From the NCBI RefSeq assembly GCF_023525255.1, contig NZ_CP073355.1, forward strand, positions 1,178,001 to 1,242,000: 64,000 nt of DNA, in the 5' to 3' direction. The stretch's first letter is position 1. Every line of letters starts with the position of its first letter. Shown in pieces: positions 10,683-20,243 of this stretch. The position numbers and the translations under genes are program-made. The notes beneath the pieces were generated by a model. It saw only the letters and a program-made list of their open reading frames with translations. It was not told where the DNA came from and did no database searches. Source of the stretch: Thermospira aquatica. Its GTDB lineage: Bacteria; Spirochaetota; Brevinematia; Brevinematales; Thermospiraceae.

Positions 10683-11807
10683 ATGAAAAGAATCTTTTTC
10701 ATCCTTTTCTTTTGGTTTCTTGTAGGCTCTCTTTTTGCGGTAAAGATCGAAGATATTTTTATCCGGGGAAATAGTGATAGCAATTCCAGGACTATTCTTT
10801 TCTATTTTTTTGAGTATGATCCTGATAAAGACTATACGCCTGGCGAACTTGAGAGGGCTTTGCAGAACTGGGCACGAAGACTTGAAAGAACAGGATGGTT
10901 TCGTAATATTTATGTCACCAATGAGTATACTCCGGAGAATACGGTGAGAATTTCTCTTGAGTTAACAGAGAGTTTTTTTTACACGGCACAACTGTTTGAT
11001 AGAGCGGTAGGGTTTGGCAAACAAAACATCTGGGGAAAGGGCAAGGAGATATTCTTTGAGGTGGGAACGTTTCAAAAAAAGATTACACTCATCGATCATA
11101 TGTACAATTTTTCTCCCTTTTTCTATCAGGTTTCCCTGGGAACAACAGAGGAAGACCTCGTAGAGTATAGGGGGGATTTTTATCAGACATTTCTCACCCT
11201 GAGGCAAAAGGGGGAAGCCCTCGTAGGATGGCATGTTTTTCCGGATCATATCATGTGGGTGAGTCTGGGAGGACAGAGTATTGTCCAGACGAACCAGATG
11301 CCTCTTGAAAGAGGGGGATATCTCTCCCTTTCCTATCTTGTGGATACACGGCGGGGATATCCATCGTTTTCCTCAGGATGGCACTGGCAAAACGATGCGA
11401 GGTGGTTTTTTCTTTCGGGGGGAATTTCCTGGGAAACAACAGCATCATGGCATACTCCCCTGGGGAAAACCTGGCAACTGGGTCTCAAGTGGCACCATGG
11501 TCTTACCTATGGGAAGTTACAATCAAGTGAAAAGTATCTCCTTCGTCAGATTAATGGGCTCCATACGCTTTCACAAAGTCCTGGGCTCCTGGGGGACAAT
11601 TGTTGGGATGTGCATGGTGAGATCCGCTGGAAATTCTGGGAGGTGATTCCTTTTGTGATCTTTGATATGCAGCTGGAAGCGGTGGCTTTTCTCGAAGGAG
11701 GGGAGGCGTGGACCGAGTGGAGAGAGACTCCTTGTGACAACTATCCTTTCTGGACAGATGGTATCTCGTTTGCACTTCAGATGCGAACGTATTCATTAGA
11801 TGGATAA
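10683..11807 (+). CDS. Omp85/BamA-like outer-membrane protein with one POTRA-like domain
   Basis: 374 residues from ATG 10683, chosen over GTG 10677 because AAGGAG lies at 10672-10677. A signal peptide (to LFAVKIEDI) is followed by one POTRA-like unit: IEDIFIRGNSDSNSRTI, a helix of the ERALQNWARRLERTGWF type and a beta-strand EFRNIYV-like end. The rest is rich in alternating beta strands with aromatic residues and closes like a short barrel (ALQMRTYSLDG). Family members insert or export outer-membrane proteins or lipids. The short barrel and single POTRA suggest a specialised or reduced member. It is co-transcribed with the NodIJ-like exporter. Confidence 0.68.
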   Translation: MKRIFFILFFWFLVGSLFAVKIEDIFIRGNSDSNSRTILFYFFEYDPDKDYTPGELERALQNWARRLERTGWFRNIYVTNEYTPENTVRISLELTESFFYTAQLFDRAVGFGKQNIWGKGKEIFFEVGTFQKKITLIDHMYNFSPFFYQVSLGTTEEDLVEYRGDFYQTFLTLRQKGEALVGWHVFPDHIMWVSLGGQSIVQTNQMPLERGGYLSLSYLVDTRRGYPSFSSGWHWQNDARWFFLSGGISWETTASWHTPLGKTWQLGLKWHHGLTYGKLQSSEKYLLRQINGLHTLSQSPGLLGDNCWDVHGEIRWKFWEVIPFVIFDMQLEAVAFLEGGEAWTEWRETPCDNYPFWTDGISFALQMRTYSLDG

Positions 11808-11819
11808 AGAGATGTCTTT

Positions 11820-13229
11820 ATGTGCAATCCTTTTGTGTTTTTGATTCTTGGGCTTGAAGCTGGGTCTTCTCTCCCTTCAATAGAGGAGCTTTTCCCATCG
11901 TTGGAAAGAGGAAATCTTGTGTCCACTCTTCATGGATTTTCACGTATGGAACTTATTACACCTATAAAGACGAAGATCCCTGTTACTCTTACCGCGTATG
12001 ATTTTCAATTGTCTTCCCCGAAGATCAAAGGAACGGTTGTGGCTTTCCTCGATCAAATGAGCTCTGTACAGATTCAGGCACTTTTTGAGGAGGTAAGTAC
12101 CCTCACCTATGAACTTGAGACTGAACGAGTTTCGTTTAAAAATCTGTTAAATCGTCTTCAGAGTGGAATAATCTGGGGGAATAAAGAAAACATCTGGTAT
12201 GCCAACTCACGAACCAGGGATTTTGTGGCAGAATCCCTTTTGCGAGAAGGGGGGATTTCCGATCTTTTTGAAGATAGAGAAAAGATTCTCCACTATCTGG
12301 AGAGGCGTGTCAACATCTCAAATCTCGAGATGCGCCTTGTGACACAAGGCAGATCCCTCCCCTGTATGGTGAATATCTCCTGTCTCCCGAGGGGGAATGA
12401 AGAGGGGTGGCTGATTGAGATCCTCGATATAGAAGAAAAAAAGAAACTCGAGGATTCCATCATGGATATGACACAGATCTTTATCCAAGAACGCAATGAA
12501 CTACGCAAAAATCAGGAAACTTTGAGTCTTGAACTTCGTCTGGCGAGAGAGATTCAGTTTTCTCTTCTGCCACACAAGGAGTTTTCAACGATTGCTTATC
12601 TGTACCAACCGATGGAGGAGATTGGGGGGGATTTTCTTGATCTTGTTGAGATAGATCCTGACAATGTGGGGATATTTATCAGCGATGTGTGTGGACATGG
12701 TATTGCGGCTTCTCTTATCACTGTTATGTTGAAACAAAATATGACTGAATTAAAACCATTTGCCAGAAATCCTGCGCATTTTCTCTCAAGGCTTAATGGA
12801 AATCTCTTTCATCAGTTGAGGGGATATTTTCTTACTGCCATTTATGCCCTGTACAATCAAAAAGAAAAAAAACTTACCATCGCAAATGCTGGCCATCCGT
12901 ATCCCTTTCTTTACCGTCAGGGGCATTTTGCCACGCTCGCAACTATTCGTTCTCAGCCGATTGGTACGTTTCCAAGTATGGAGTATCAGCAGCAGACTAT
13001 TTGTTTGCAACCAGGAGAAAGAGTGCTTTTTTATACCGATGGTTTACTCGATACCTCGAACCCGGAAGGGGAAAGCTACGAGGAAAAAAACCTTGCCCAT
13101 TTTTTGCAAACGCACAGAGATTTTCAGGCGTATGATCTCATGCAAAACCTTCTGGAAGACTTGAGGGAGTTTCATGGAGAACGTCACTTGGAGGATGATA
13201 TTGCCTTCATCTGTCTGGATGTTTCTTAG
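11820..13229 (+). CDS. PAS-like/SpoIIE-type serine phosphatase (RsbU family)
   Basis: 469 residues. The N-terminal third resembles a sensory/PAS module (GIIWGNKENIWYANSRTRDF), a coiled-coil linker follows (about residues 200-245), and the C-terminal half is a PP2C-type SpoIIE phosphatase: GGDFLDLV, FISDVCGHGIAASLI, NAGHPYPFLY, LFYTDGLLD and DDIAFICLD supply the metal-binding aspartates. Such enzymes dephosphorylate anti-sigma-factor antagonists in partner switching; no antagonist or anti-sigma gene is nearby. The ATG at 11820 follows AAAGAG; another ATG at 11812 is out of frame. The stop overlaps that of the convergent small gene by three bases. Confidence 0.88.
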   Translation: MCNPFVFLILGLEAGSSLPSIEELFPSLERGNLVSTLHGFSRMELITPIKTKIPVTLTAYDFQLSSPKIKGTVVAFLDQMSSVQIQALFEEVSTLTYELETERVSFKNLLNRLQSGIIWGNKENIWYANSRTRDFVAESLLREGGISDLFEDREKILHYLERRVNISNLEMRLVTQGRSLPCMVNISCLPRGNEEGWLIEILDIEEKKKLEDSIMDMTQIFIQERNELRKNQETLSLELRLAREIQFSLLPHKEFSTIAYLYQPMEEIGGDFLDLVEIDPDNVGIFISDVCGHGIAASLITVMLKQNMTELKPFARNPAHFLSRLNGNLFHQLRGYFLTAIYALYNQKEKKLTIANAGHPYPFLYRQGHFATLATIRSQPIGTFPSMEYQQQTICLQPGERVLFYTDGLLDTSNPEGESYEEKNLAHFLQTHRDFQAYDLMQNLLEDLREFHGERHLEDDIAFICLDVS

Positions 13230-13387
13230 ACAATGATATCGACAATCTGGCCTTTGGTTTCTTCAAGAGGGGATTTTTGAATAGCTTTTTGCGTTACCTG
13301 GGCGAGTTCATGACGTGTCTGCAGAACTTCGTAGAGTATGGCATCAAGTTTGCCAAGGGTGGAGAGTGCCTGGATGTGTTCTATCAT
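13226..13387 (-). CDS. Small hypothetical protein (53 aa)
   Basis: 53 residues from ATG 13387, preceded by GAAGGA; the longer reading frame to 13426 has no ribosome site. The sequence starts MIEHIQALSTLGKLDAILYE and ends in QIVDIIV. It is a predicted single amphipathic helix pair, faintly like the small YjfB-type motility-associated proteins, but the match is too weak to name. It is convergent with the phosphatase gene and overlaps its stop codon by three bases. Confidence 0.5.
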   Translation of the reverse strand: MIEHIQALSTLGKLDAILYEVLQTRHELAQVTQKAIQKSPLEETKGQIVDIIV

Positions 13388-13564
13388 GATTTTTTCCTTC
13401 TCTTTTGTGTGATTATCGGCAAACATGCGAAAAGCATGAGAGAATGAGTTTTTTGTCCCAGGATCTCATGATGGTGGAAAAACAGAGAGGGATGTCGTTT
13501 ATCATGAGGAATTTTATTTTGAACCTGTAACGGTGTGCCGTCTATGAATGTGATAGAAAAGAGA

Positions 13565-13593
13565 TTGCTTTTTTCTCTCTTTTGTCCTATACT
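13565..13593 (+). promoter_or_regulatory. Sigma70-type promoter for argS
   Basis: TTGCTT (13565-13570), 17-bp spacer, TATACT (13588-13593), 33 bp before the ATG at 13627. Confidence 0.65.
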
Positions 13594-13626
13594 ATGATAA
13601 TCGAAAATTTTGTGTAAGGAAGTGCT

Positions 13627-15180
13627 ATGATTGTGAAGGCTTTTCTTCGAGAGAGGATAACAGATCTTCTTCAGAAACTCTGGGGGGTAGAAGTGCCCGT
13701 TCCTGTTTTGTACCCGGATCATGCACATTTTGGAGATTATTCTACCTCTGTAGCAATGTCCCTTGCCAAGACTCTGCGACAACGTCCGCTGGATATTGCT
13801 CAAAAGATTGCTGAGAACTGGTCATGGACCGATATCTGTCGTGTCGAGGTGATGGCGCCAGGGTATCTGAACTTTTTTGTGAATGAGACCAGGCTCGGCG
13901 AGATGGCTCAAAAAGATTTTTGTGAACCGCGTTATGGGGCAAGTGATCTTCTTTCCGGGCACAAGGTGCTTCTTGAGTATGTCAGTGCCAATCCCACAGG
14001 TCCTCTTCATGTTGGTCACGGGCGGTGGGCTGCTCTGGGAGATTCTTTGTATCGTGTTCTCAGTTATGCGGGTGCTGAGGTCTGGCGGGAGTTCTATGTC
14101 AACGATGCGGGCAATCAGATCAGGCTTTTACAACAGACGATTGAAGCAGTAAGAGCGGGGAAAGAAATCCCTGAGAATGGTTATCATGGAGCGTATATCG
14201 CTGAGGTGGCAAAGCAAGACGACGATCCTGTTTCCTTTATTCTTCGCTGGCAACAACAAACCCTGAAGGATTTTGGGGTGGAGTTTGATAGGTTCTTTTC
14301 GGAGAAAAGCCTTCATGAGAGTGGGGCAGTAAAAAGAACGCTCGATTTTCTTCGTGAAAAGGGGGTGGCTTATGAGTCTGAGGGGGCGCTGTGGTTACGG
14401 ACGACTGACCATGGGGATGACAAGGACCGTGTGCTTGTGAAATCAGACGGGGAATACACCTATTTTGCAGTTGATATTGCTTACCATCAGGATAAAATTA
14501 AAAGAGGATTTCGAAAACTGTACAATATCCTGGGAGCAGATCACCACGGCTATGTAAAGAGAATGGAATCGGCAGTCTGGCTTCTCTCTCAGGCGGATGG
14601 TGTGGAAACGGATTTTAAGATTCTCATAGGGCAGCTTGTGAGTCTTTATCGGAATGGTGAACCCGTGCGTATGTCAAAACGAACAGGGGATATGATCACC
14701 CTTGAAGAGGTGCTGGAGGAGCTGGGAAAGGATGTGCTTCGTTACTACATGGTGATGCGCAAGGCAGACACCCATCTTGAGTTTGATATCGAGGAGGCCA
14801 AGAAGCAGAGTGAGGAAAACCCTGTCTTTTACGTGCAGTATGCGCATGCTCGTATCTGTGGGATTCTTCGAAATCTTCCCGAATTGCCGGAACCGATAAG
14901 GGAGGAAATTATCGATAGTCCGGAGGCAAGGCTCCTTGCTACCCGGCTTTTGCGATTTCCTGAGATTGTTCAGGATGCTGCGTTGGCTCTGGAACCTCAT
15001 CGTATTCCTCAGTATCTTGAAGACCTGGCAACCATCTTTCACAAGTATTATACCGTCCATCGGATTATCACCGATGATCTTCAGAAGACAGCGAACAGGG
15101 CTGTCCTGGTGAAGGCAACCAAGAATGTGCTCTCATTGGGTTTAAACCTGATCGGAGTCAGTGCTCCAGAGAGAATGTAA
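13627..15180 (+). CDS. argS: Arginyl-tRNA synthetase
   Basis: 517 residues, somewhat shorter than the 550-580 usual. The N-terminal Add-1 domain has HFGDYSTSVAM, the class I catalytic domain has VEYVSANPTGPLHVGHGR-type motif (here EYVSANPTGPLHVGHG, the HIGH site), YVNDAGNQI and the KMSKS equivalent VRMSKRTGD. The C-terminal DALR anticodon-binding domain ends normally with LNLIGVSAPERM. It charges tRNA-Arg. It has its own promoter at 13565-13593 and may be transcribed into the TIGR03546/TIGR03545 pair 30 bp downstream. Confidence 0.97.
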   Translation: MIVKAFLRERITDLLQKLWGVEVPVPVLYPDHAHFGDYSTSVAMSLAKTLRQRPLDIAQKIAENWSWTDICRVEVMAPGYLNFFVNETRLGEMAQKDFCEPRYGASDLLSGHKVLLEYVSANPTGPLHVGHGRWAALGDSLYRVLSYAGAEVWREFYVNDAGNQIRLLQQTIEAVRAGKEIPENGYHGAYIAEVAKQDDDPVSFILRWQQQTLKDFGVEFDRFFSEKSLHESGAVKRTLDFLREKGVAYESEGALWLRTTDHGDDKDRVLVKSDGEYTYFAVDIAYHQDKIKRGFRKLYNILGADHHGYVKRMESAVWLLSQADGVETDFKILIGQLVSLYRNGEPVRMSKRTGDMITLEEVLEELGKDVLRYYMVMRKADTHLEFDIEEAKKQSEENPVFYVQYAHARICGILRNLPELPEPIREEIIDSPEARLLATRLLRFPEIVQDAALALEPHRIPQYLEDLATIFHKYYTVHRIITDDLQKTANRAVLVKATKNVLSLGLNLIGVSAPERM

Positions 15181-15209
15181 TGAGAGTTCGAGGATAAAAG
15201 GAGGGATAT

Positions 15210-15755
15210 ATGATCGTGGTAAATTGGCTCATAAAGATTTTTAAAGCCCTTAACTCAAACCAGCATCCCCTTGAGATTGCCGAGGGAATTGGGTTTGGTA
15301 TTCTTCTGGCACTGATTCCTTCTAATAATCTCTTGTGGTGGATGGTTTTTTTGATAAGTTTTTTCCTTACTATTCATCAGGGCATGATGATTGTCGTTAT
15401 GGCAATAGGCAAGCTTTTTATGCCATTTGTTGATCCGATGCTTGATACGCTGGGGTATGCTCTTCTTACTGTTTCAGCCCTTGAGGATTTTTATGATAGC
15501 TTTTTCAATATGCCCCTTGTCCCTCTTTTGAAACTTCATAATACAGTGGTGATGGGTGGATTTGCCCTGGGCGTGCTTTTGTATTTTCCTATTCTTTTTG
15601 TGATGGTGCCCGTGGTGAGGGGGTATCGTAAGTTTGTACGGGAAAAAATTGTTCAAAGTAAGTGGTTTAAGGCATTTACTTCCACTCCTCTTGTGGCTGG
15701 TTTGATGAAAATCTACAAAAGCACAACCCTTATCTCGAGCAAATTCAAATCCTAA
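15210..15755 (+). CDS. TIGR03546 family membrane protein
   Basis: 181 residues with several hydrophobic segments (about 25-45, 47-70, 85-100, 112-132) and the opening IKIFKALNSNQHPLEIAEGI, which fits the TIGR03546 family, a DUF2062-like membrane protein. TIGR03546 is known to occur as a two-gene pair with TIGR03545 in a scattered set of bacteria that have outer membranes, spirochaetes among them. Function unknown. AGGAGG precedes the ATG and the partner gene begins 15 bases after the stop. Confidence 0.85.
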   Translation: MIVVNWLIKIFKALNSNQHPLEIAEGIGFGILLALIPSNNLLWWMVFLISFFLTIHQGMMIVVMAIGKLFMPFVDPMLDTLGYALLTVSALEDFYDSFFNMPLVPLLKLHNTVVMGGFALGVLLYFPILFVMVPVVRGYRKFVREKIVQSKWFKAFTSTPLVAGLMKIYKSTTLISSKFKS

Positions 15756-15770
15756 GCGAAGGAGTAGTGT

Positions 15771-17852
15771 ATGGCAAAGGAAAAAAAGCCCCCAAAAGCC
15801 AAAATTCATAAGATGTTTAAGATAAAATACTCTCCAACCCATTGGGAGAGGTTTTTAGAGAAGTGTTATCATGAGTCAGATAGAGAAAAACTTCTCTCTT
15901 TTTTTGAGCAGGACAAGAAAAAACGCTATGTGCTTCGCAAAGACCTTACTGCCGAGGAAACTCAGGAGCTCTCCGAGATTGGAAAACGTATAGAGCTCGG
16001 ATACTCTTTTCTCCAGGTGTGGAAGCTTGTTGCCGTTGGCGTGATTTTTCTGGGTGTTTCGGCGTTTCTTGCCCTTTTTCAGAATAAACTCTTAGAAAAC
16101 GCTATTGAAAAATCCCTTGAGGCTGTTTTCGATGCAAAAGTGGATGTGGTGGGTGTTCGTCTCAATATCCCCGGGCTTTCTTTTTCATTTCGTTCTCTCA
16201 CCGTGGGGGATGCTGAAAATCCTTATCGTAATCTCTTTGAGCTCGGGAAAACTGAACTCAAGCTCAATCCTGATGCTCTGACCCTCGGGCGTGTGGTCTT
16301 TGAAAATGTGCAGTGTGAAGATATCCGCTGGGGAACTTCGCGAACGACACCAGGGACGCTTTCACGAGTTTCTCGTGGAGAAAAATCAATGGCGTCTTCA
16401 GAAGAGAAAGCTCCTGCCAATAAAGTTCCGACGATGGATTTTTCTCAGGTAAAAGAGAATTTTTCTAGTCTTATCTCCTCTCAGAGAACGAATCTGAAAA
16501 GCGAACAGACTCTTCTTAGAGTAAACACAGAGCTTTCCAATACAATTGAGCAGTGGATGAAAACCTACGAACAGAAGAATGCTCAGCTGGCGCAACTCTC
16601 GACACAGGCTGCCGAGATACAAAAGATACAGGTTGCTTCTCTTAAGACTGTGGAAGAGGCACAAAAGGCATTTTCCCAGATAGATGCCTTTTCGAAAAGT
16701 CTTTCTTCTATCGGGGGAGATATCAAGACGACGGGACAGCAGTTCAAAACCACCTATGAAAAGGCACTCCAGAGTCAGAAAACTATAGCAACAGCTATAG
16801 CTGAGGATAAAGCCTATTTGCAGTCTTTGATCTCTTTGCCCGTTACCGATGGGAAAAATATCCTCCAGGGAATGGCAGACAAATTTTTACGTCAGAAACT
16901 GGGTGCAATTTACACCTATGGGATGAGAGCGTGGAGGTATGCCGAGAAGATAAAATCCGATCCCTCTCAGAAACCGAAAAAACAGGGGTATCGTCGTCTC
17001 AATGGCAGAGATATCCCGTATCCCTCTGATCCTTACCCCTCGTTTCTTCTCAAAAACTTGCAGTCTTCCGTAGAGAATACGGATCGTCGTTTTGAGGCAA
17101 GGCTCCAGAATGTTTCTTCGGATCCCTACAAGTGGGATAAACCTATTCAGTTGACTTATCGACAGCTTGAAAAGCTTCAAAACTATGCGCTAAATGTTTC
17201 GCTGGATATCCGCTCCAACGCGGTAACACCTCTTGTGGCAGAGTTTAAGGGAGAAGGATTACCGTTTTCCGTGTCAGATCTTGGTTTTCTCAAGATCTCG
17301 AATTTGAGTGCGTCCATGAAGATTGTTTCCTCTTTTCAGTGGGATAGGGACAAAAGTACAGGAAAGATATCAGTAATACTGTCTGGTTTACGATGGGAGA
17401 AGGTGGATCTCGCAGACTTTGTGACCAAAGTGGTGACAGAAATTCTGGCCGAAACTCCCAGTATAGATGTGGTGGTAACGTATACCATACTTTCCGATGG
17501 CAATCTTCAGTTTACCCTTGCAAGTTCTCTGGATACAGTGCTTCAAAAAAAGATAGGGGAATATCTTGCCAAAACCGCAAAAGAGCTTGAGGAGATTGTT
17601 GAAAAACAACTCAATGTCTTGCTTCAACAGGGGCTTTCTCAGAACGAACTTCTTGCGAAGAATCTCCAAAATATCAATCAGCTCTCTCTCAAGAGTCTTT
17701 CGGATGTGACGAGCTATGAGAAGCTTGTAGAGACCAAGAAAAAAGAGGTGGAAAATCGTATTGAACAGATAAAGAAAGAACAAGAGGAGGCGCTGAAAAA
17801 GAAAGCCCAAGAAGCCGTGCAACAGCTTCCTCTTCCAAAGATCGGGAAATGA
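15771..17852 (+). CDS. TIGR03545 family AsmA-like protein
   Basis: 693 residues. After a charged N-terminal stretch (MAKEKKPPKAKIHKMFK and a cytoplasmic region of about 80 residues) there is one membrane segment (VWKLVAVGVIFLGVSAFLALF), then a large periplasmic part. It begins with an AsmA-like beta stretch (FDAKVDVVGVRLNIPGLSFS), has a long coiled coil (about residues 230-350) and ends with a charged helical tail. It is the partner of TIGR03546 upstream. A role in envelope lipid traffic is a reasonable guess from the AsmA-like fold but is not shown. Confidence 0.82.
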   Translation: MAKEKKPPKAKIHKMFKIKYSPTHWERFLEKCYHESDREKLLSFFEQDKKKRYVLRKDLTAEETQELSEIGKRIELGYSFLQVWKLVAVGVIFLGVSAFLALFQNKLLENAIEKSLEAVFDAKVDVVGVRLNIPGLSFSFRSLTVGDAENPYRNLFELGKTELKLNPDALTLGRVVFENVQCEDIRWGTSRTTPGTLSRVSRGEKSMASSEEKAPANKVPTMDFSQVKENFSSLISSQRTNLKSEQTLLRVNTELSNTIEQWMKTYEQKNAQLAQLSTQAAEIQKIQVASLKTVEEAQKAFSQIDAFSKSLSSIGGDIKTTGQQFKTTYEKALQSQKTIATAIAEDKAYLQSLISLPVTDGKNILQGMADKFLRQKLGAIYTYGMRAWRYAEKIKSDPSQKPKKQGYRRLNGRDIPYPSDPYPSFLLKNLQSSVENTDRRFEARLQNVSSDPYKWDKPIQLTYRQLEKLQNYALNVSLDIRSNAVTPLVAEFKGEGLPFSVSDLGFLKISNLSASMKIVSSFQWDRDKSTGKISVILSGLRWEKVDLADFVTKVVTEILAETPSIDVVVTYTILSDGNLQFTLASSLDTVLQKKIGEYLAKTAKELEEIVEKQLNVLLQQGLSQNELLAKNLQNINQLSLKSLSDVTSYEKLVETKKKEVENRIEQIKKEQEEALKKKAQEAVQQLPLPKIGK

Positions 17853-17853
17853 T

Positions 17854-18933
17854 ATGAATTATCTCAGGGTAGAGCATCTTTCCCTGACATTAGAGAGAGC
17901 AGAAGCAGATGAGGCAAAAGAACTCAATTCGGTTTCTTTCGAGGTGGATCAAAACGAGATAGTAGGTATTTTGGGCCCCAGTGGAGCAGGGAAAAGCCTG
18001 GTTTTGCGGGCCATTCTTGGTTTAGAAAGACCGGATGAGGGTGAGGTTTTTCTGGAGGGAGAGGCGCTCTCCGAGAGACCTGCTGCTGGGCGTGGGATGG
18101 CCTACCTGAGTCAGCGGCTTGTTCTGTATCCTCACCTACCCGGAGAGGTAAATGCGGGTTTTTTCTACTGGATTCGAAAACAGTTTTCAAAAAAACATGA
18201 GATACGTTTCCATCCTGTGGTGAGAGAGATTCTCACCCATCTTCATCTCACGGAGGCAAGTCTTCTTGAACGACTTCCAAGAAGTCTCGCCGGTGGAGAG
18301 AAACAGCGGATAGCTTTAGCCAGAGCCCTTGCATCGGAGGCAAAAATTCTTCTCCTCGATGAGCCGCTGGCCAATATTGAGGATAATTTTCGGGATGTGC
18401 TGAGGCATTTTCTTAGAGATTGGATCAAAAAACGGGGTCAGACTGCTCTGGTGGTTTCTCATAATCAGGAGGAGATGGCATCCCTCTGTGATAGGCTTTT
18501 ACTTATGGATCAGGGGAGGATCATTCAGCAAGGGGGATATGAAGAGCTTTGTTTTTCTCCCGTAAGTCGTATTACAGCCCTTTTTATGGGAAATTCCCGG
18601 AAGAATTTTCTTTCTGCTGAGTTTATAGAAAAACGCTGGAAAAAAAAGTGTGAGTACGATGTGGTGTTACTTCCTCAGCTGGGCAAGGCTACCGCCGATG
18701 ATCCCTGGGATCTGGAAGTAGAGGGAAAGGTGATTATGGTGGAACATTTTTTTCGAGAGAAGAAAAAACTCCTCTGTGTTGAAGAGAAAAATGAGCTTTT
18801 TTTCTGGGAGGTAGCGGAAACCATGTCGCTCAATCGGGGAGATCGGGTAAGGTTTTTTCTGCCAGTGAAGGAAGGGTGGTTTTTTGAGAGGGTGTATCCA
18901 TACAAAAGAATATATCAAGGAGTGTTTGAGTGA
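17854..18933 (+). CDS. MalK-like ABC transporter ATP-binding protein
   Basis: 359 residues. Walker A GPSGAGKS, signature in an altered form LAGGEKQR (usual LSGGQ), Walker B ILLLDEPLANIED and switch His in VVSHNQEEM. The C-terminal third has TOBE-like beta strands (KVIMVEHFFREKKKLLCVE), as in sugar-importer ATPases of the CUT1 type. No permease or binding protein is adjacent, so it may serve unlinked transporters, as shared MalK-type ATPases do. It starts one base after the TIGR03545 stop and its end overlaps the dihydroorotase start. Confidence 0.85.
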   Translation: MNYLRVEHLSLTLERAEADEAKELNSVSFEVDQNEIVGILGPSGAGKSLVLRAILGLERPDEGEVFLEGEALSERPAAGRGMAYLSQRLVLYPHLPGEVNAGFFYWIRKQFSKKHEIRFHPVVREILTHLHLTEASLLERLPRSLAGGEKQRIALARALASEAKILLLDEPLANIEDNFRDVLRHFLRDWIKKRGQTALVVSHNQEEMASLCDRLLLMDQGRIIQQGGYEELCFSPVSRITALFMGNSRKNFLSAEFIEKRWKKKCEYDVVLLPQLGKATADDPWDLEVEGKVIMVEHFFREKKKLLCVEEKNELFFWEVAETMSLNRGDRVRFFLPVKEGWFFERVYPYKRIYQGVFE

Positions 18934-20213
18934 TTTTGTCAGGTGGTATAGTATGTGATCCAGTGATAGCACCTTCGGGAAAGAGGCTTGATGTCTGGAT
19001 AGAAAATGGGAGAATAAAAAAGATTGCCCGCAACATACAGGAAAAACACGTTACCCGCATGGACATAAAAGGAAAACGGATTTATCCTGGTTTTGTGGAT
19101 ATGCATGTTCATCTCAGGGAGCCAGGACAGACGCACAAAGAAGACATGGCCACGGCAACGCGGGCAGCAGCAGCAGGTGGTGTCACCACTGTGCTTGCTA
19201 TGCCCAATACTATCCCCCCCATTGATAGGAAAGAGAGATACCAGGAGGTTATGAGCATCGCGCGGGAAAAGGCCTGTATAGAGGTTTTACAGGCGTGTGC
19301 CATGACAGTTGGAAGGAAGGGAGAAAAGCTGACAGACTTTGAGTCTCTCAAAGAAACAGGGTGTTTGTGGCTTAGTGACGATGGTTCAAGTATCCAGGAT
19401 CAAAAGCTTCTTTTCATGGCATGTGAACGTCTTCGCTTGACCGGGCAACTCTGGGTAGAGCATCCGGAGATTGCCTTGTTGGCTATGGGGAAACCGCTTC
19501 ATGATGGTTCTGTTTCACGAGAGAGAGGATGGCAGGGACAGCCCCGGGAGGCAGAAAGTCTCGCGGTATTGCAGGCGGGACTTCTTGCTGGTCTTGCCGG
19601 GGTGAGGGTGCATTTTACCCATCTTTCCAGCTGGCAGTCTGTGGAAGCGGTAAGAATGCTGAAGCGATGGTATCCCGGTCTGATAACCTCGGACACGGCG
19701 CCGCATTATCTTCTTTTGACAGAGGAGGATGTCAAACAAAGCGGCTATGATCCAAACAAAAAGATGAATCCACCGCTTCGCAAGCCACGTGACCGTCAGG
19801 CACTTCTCGATGGGCTTCTCGATGGTACAATCGATTGTGTTGCATCGGATCATGCCCCTCATACACAGGAGGAAAAAGCGGTAGGAATAGAAAAAGCGCC
19901 TTTTGGCGTGGTTGGAGTGCAAACTCTTTTTTCAGCGCTTGTTACCCTGGCAAAAAAGCAAAATATTCCCTCCAAAAAATGGCTTCCGTGGATTACGCTG
20001 AATCCAGCTCGTATTCTCGGGATTGATCGGGGAAGGTTTGCTCCGGGCATGATTGCCAATCTTACTATCGTTGACCAGGAGACATCATGGGAGGTCAGTG
20101 AACACACGCTTTTTTCTCGTTCTCACAACTCGGCGTTTCTTGGCATGCGACTTGATGGACGTGTTCTTGCTACCTATGCCGGCGGGAAACTTGTCTATGA
20201 GGTGGGTAAATAA
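18930..20213 (+). CDS. pyrC: Dihydroorotase, class I
   Basis: 427 residues from a GTG at 18930 that overlaps the previous stop; AAGGAG at 18917-18922 sets this start. The amidohydrolase metal motifs are clear: DMHVHLREPGQTHKED near residue 60, MPNTIPP, and SDHAPH (about residue 308), with NPAR near the end. It catalyses the third step of pyrimidine synthesis, ring closure of carbamoyl aspartate. No other pyr gene is in the window. The substrate residues LREPG and NPNKKMNPPLR fit true dihydroorotase rather than allantoinase. Confidence 0.93.
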   Translation: MILSGGIVCDPVIAPSGKRLDVWIENGRIKKIARNIQEKHVTRMDIKGKRIYPGFVDMHVHLREPGQTHKEDMATATRAAAAGGVTTVLAMPNTIPPIDRKERYQEVMSIAREKACIEVLQACAMTVGRKGEKLTDFESLKETGCLWLSDDGSSIQDQKLLFMACERLRLTGQLWVEHPEIALLAMGKPLHDGSVSRERGWQGQPREAESLAVLQAGLLAGLAGVRVHFTHLSSWQSVEAVRMLKRWYPGLITSDTAPHYLLLTEEDVKQSGYDPNKKMNPPLRKPRDRQALLDGLLDGTIDCVASDHAPHTQEEKAVGIEKAPFGVVGVQTLFSALVTLAKKQNIPSKKWLPWITLNPARILGIDRGRFAPGMIANLTIVDQETSWEVSEHTLFSRSHNSAFLGMRLDGRVLATYAGGKLVYEVGK

Positions 20214-20243
20214 TCACATGAGAAGGGGGAAAAAGGAGGAAAT

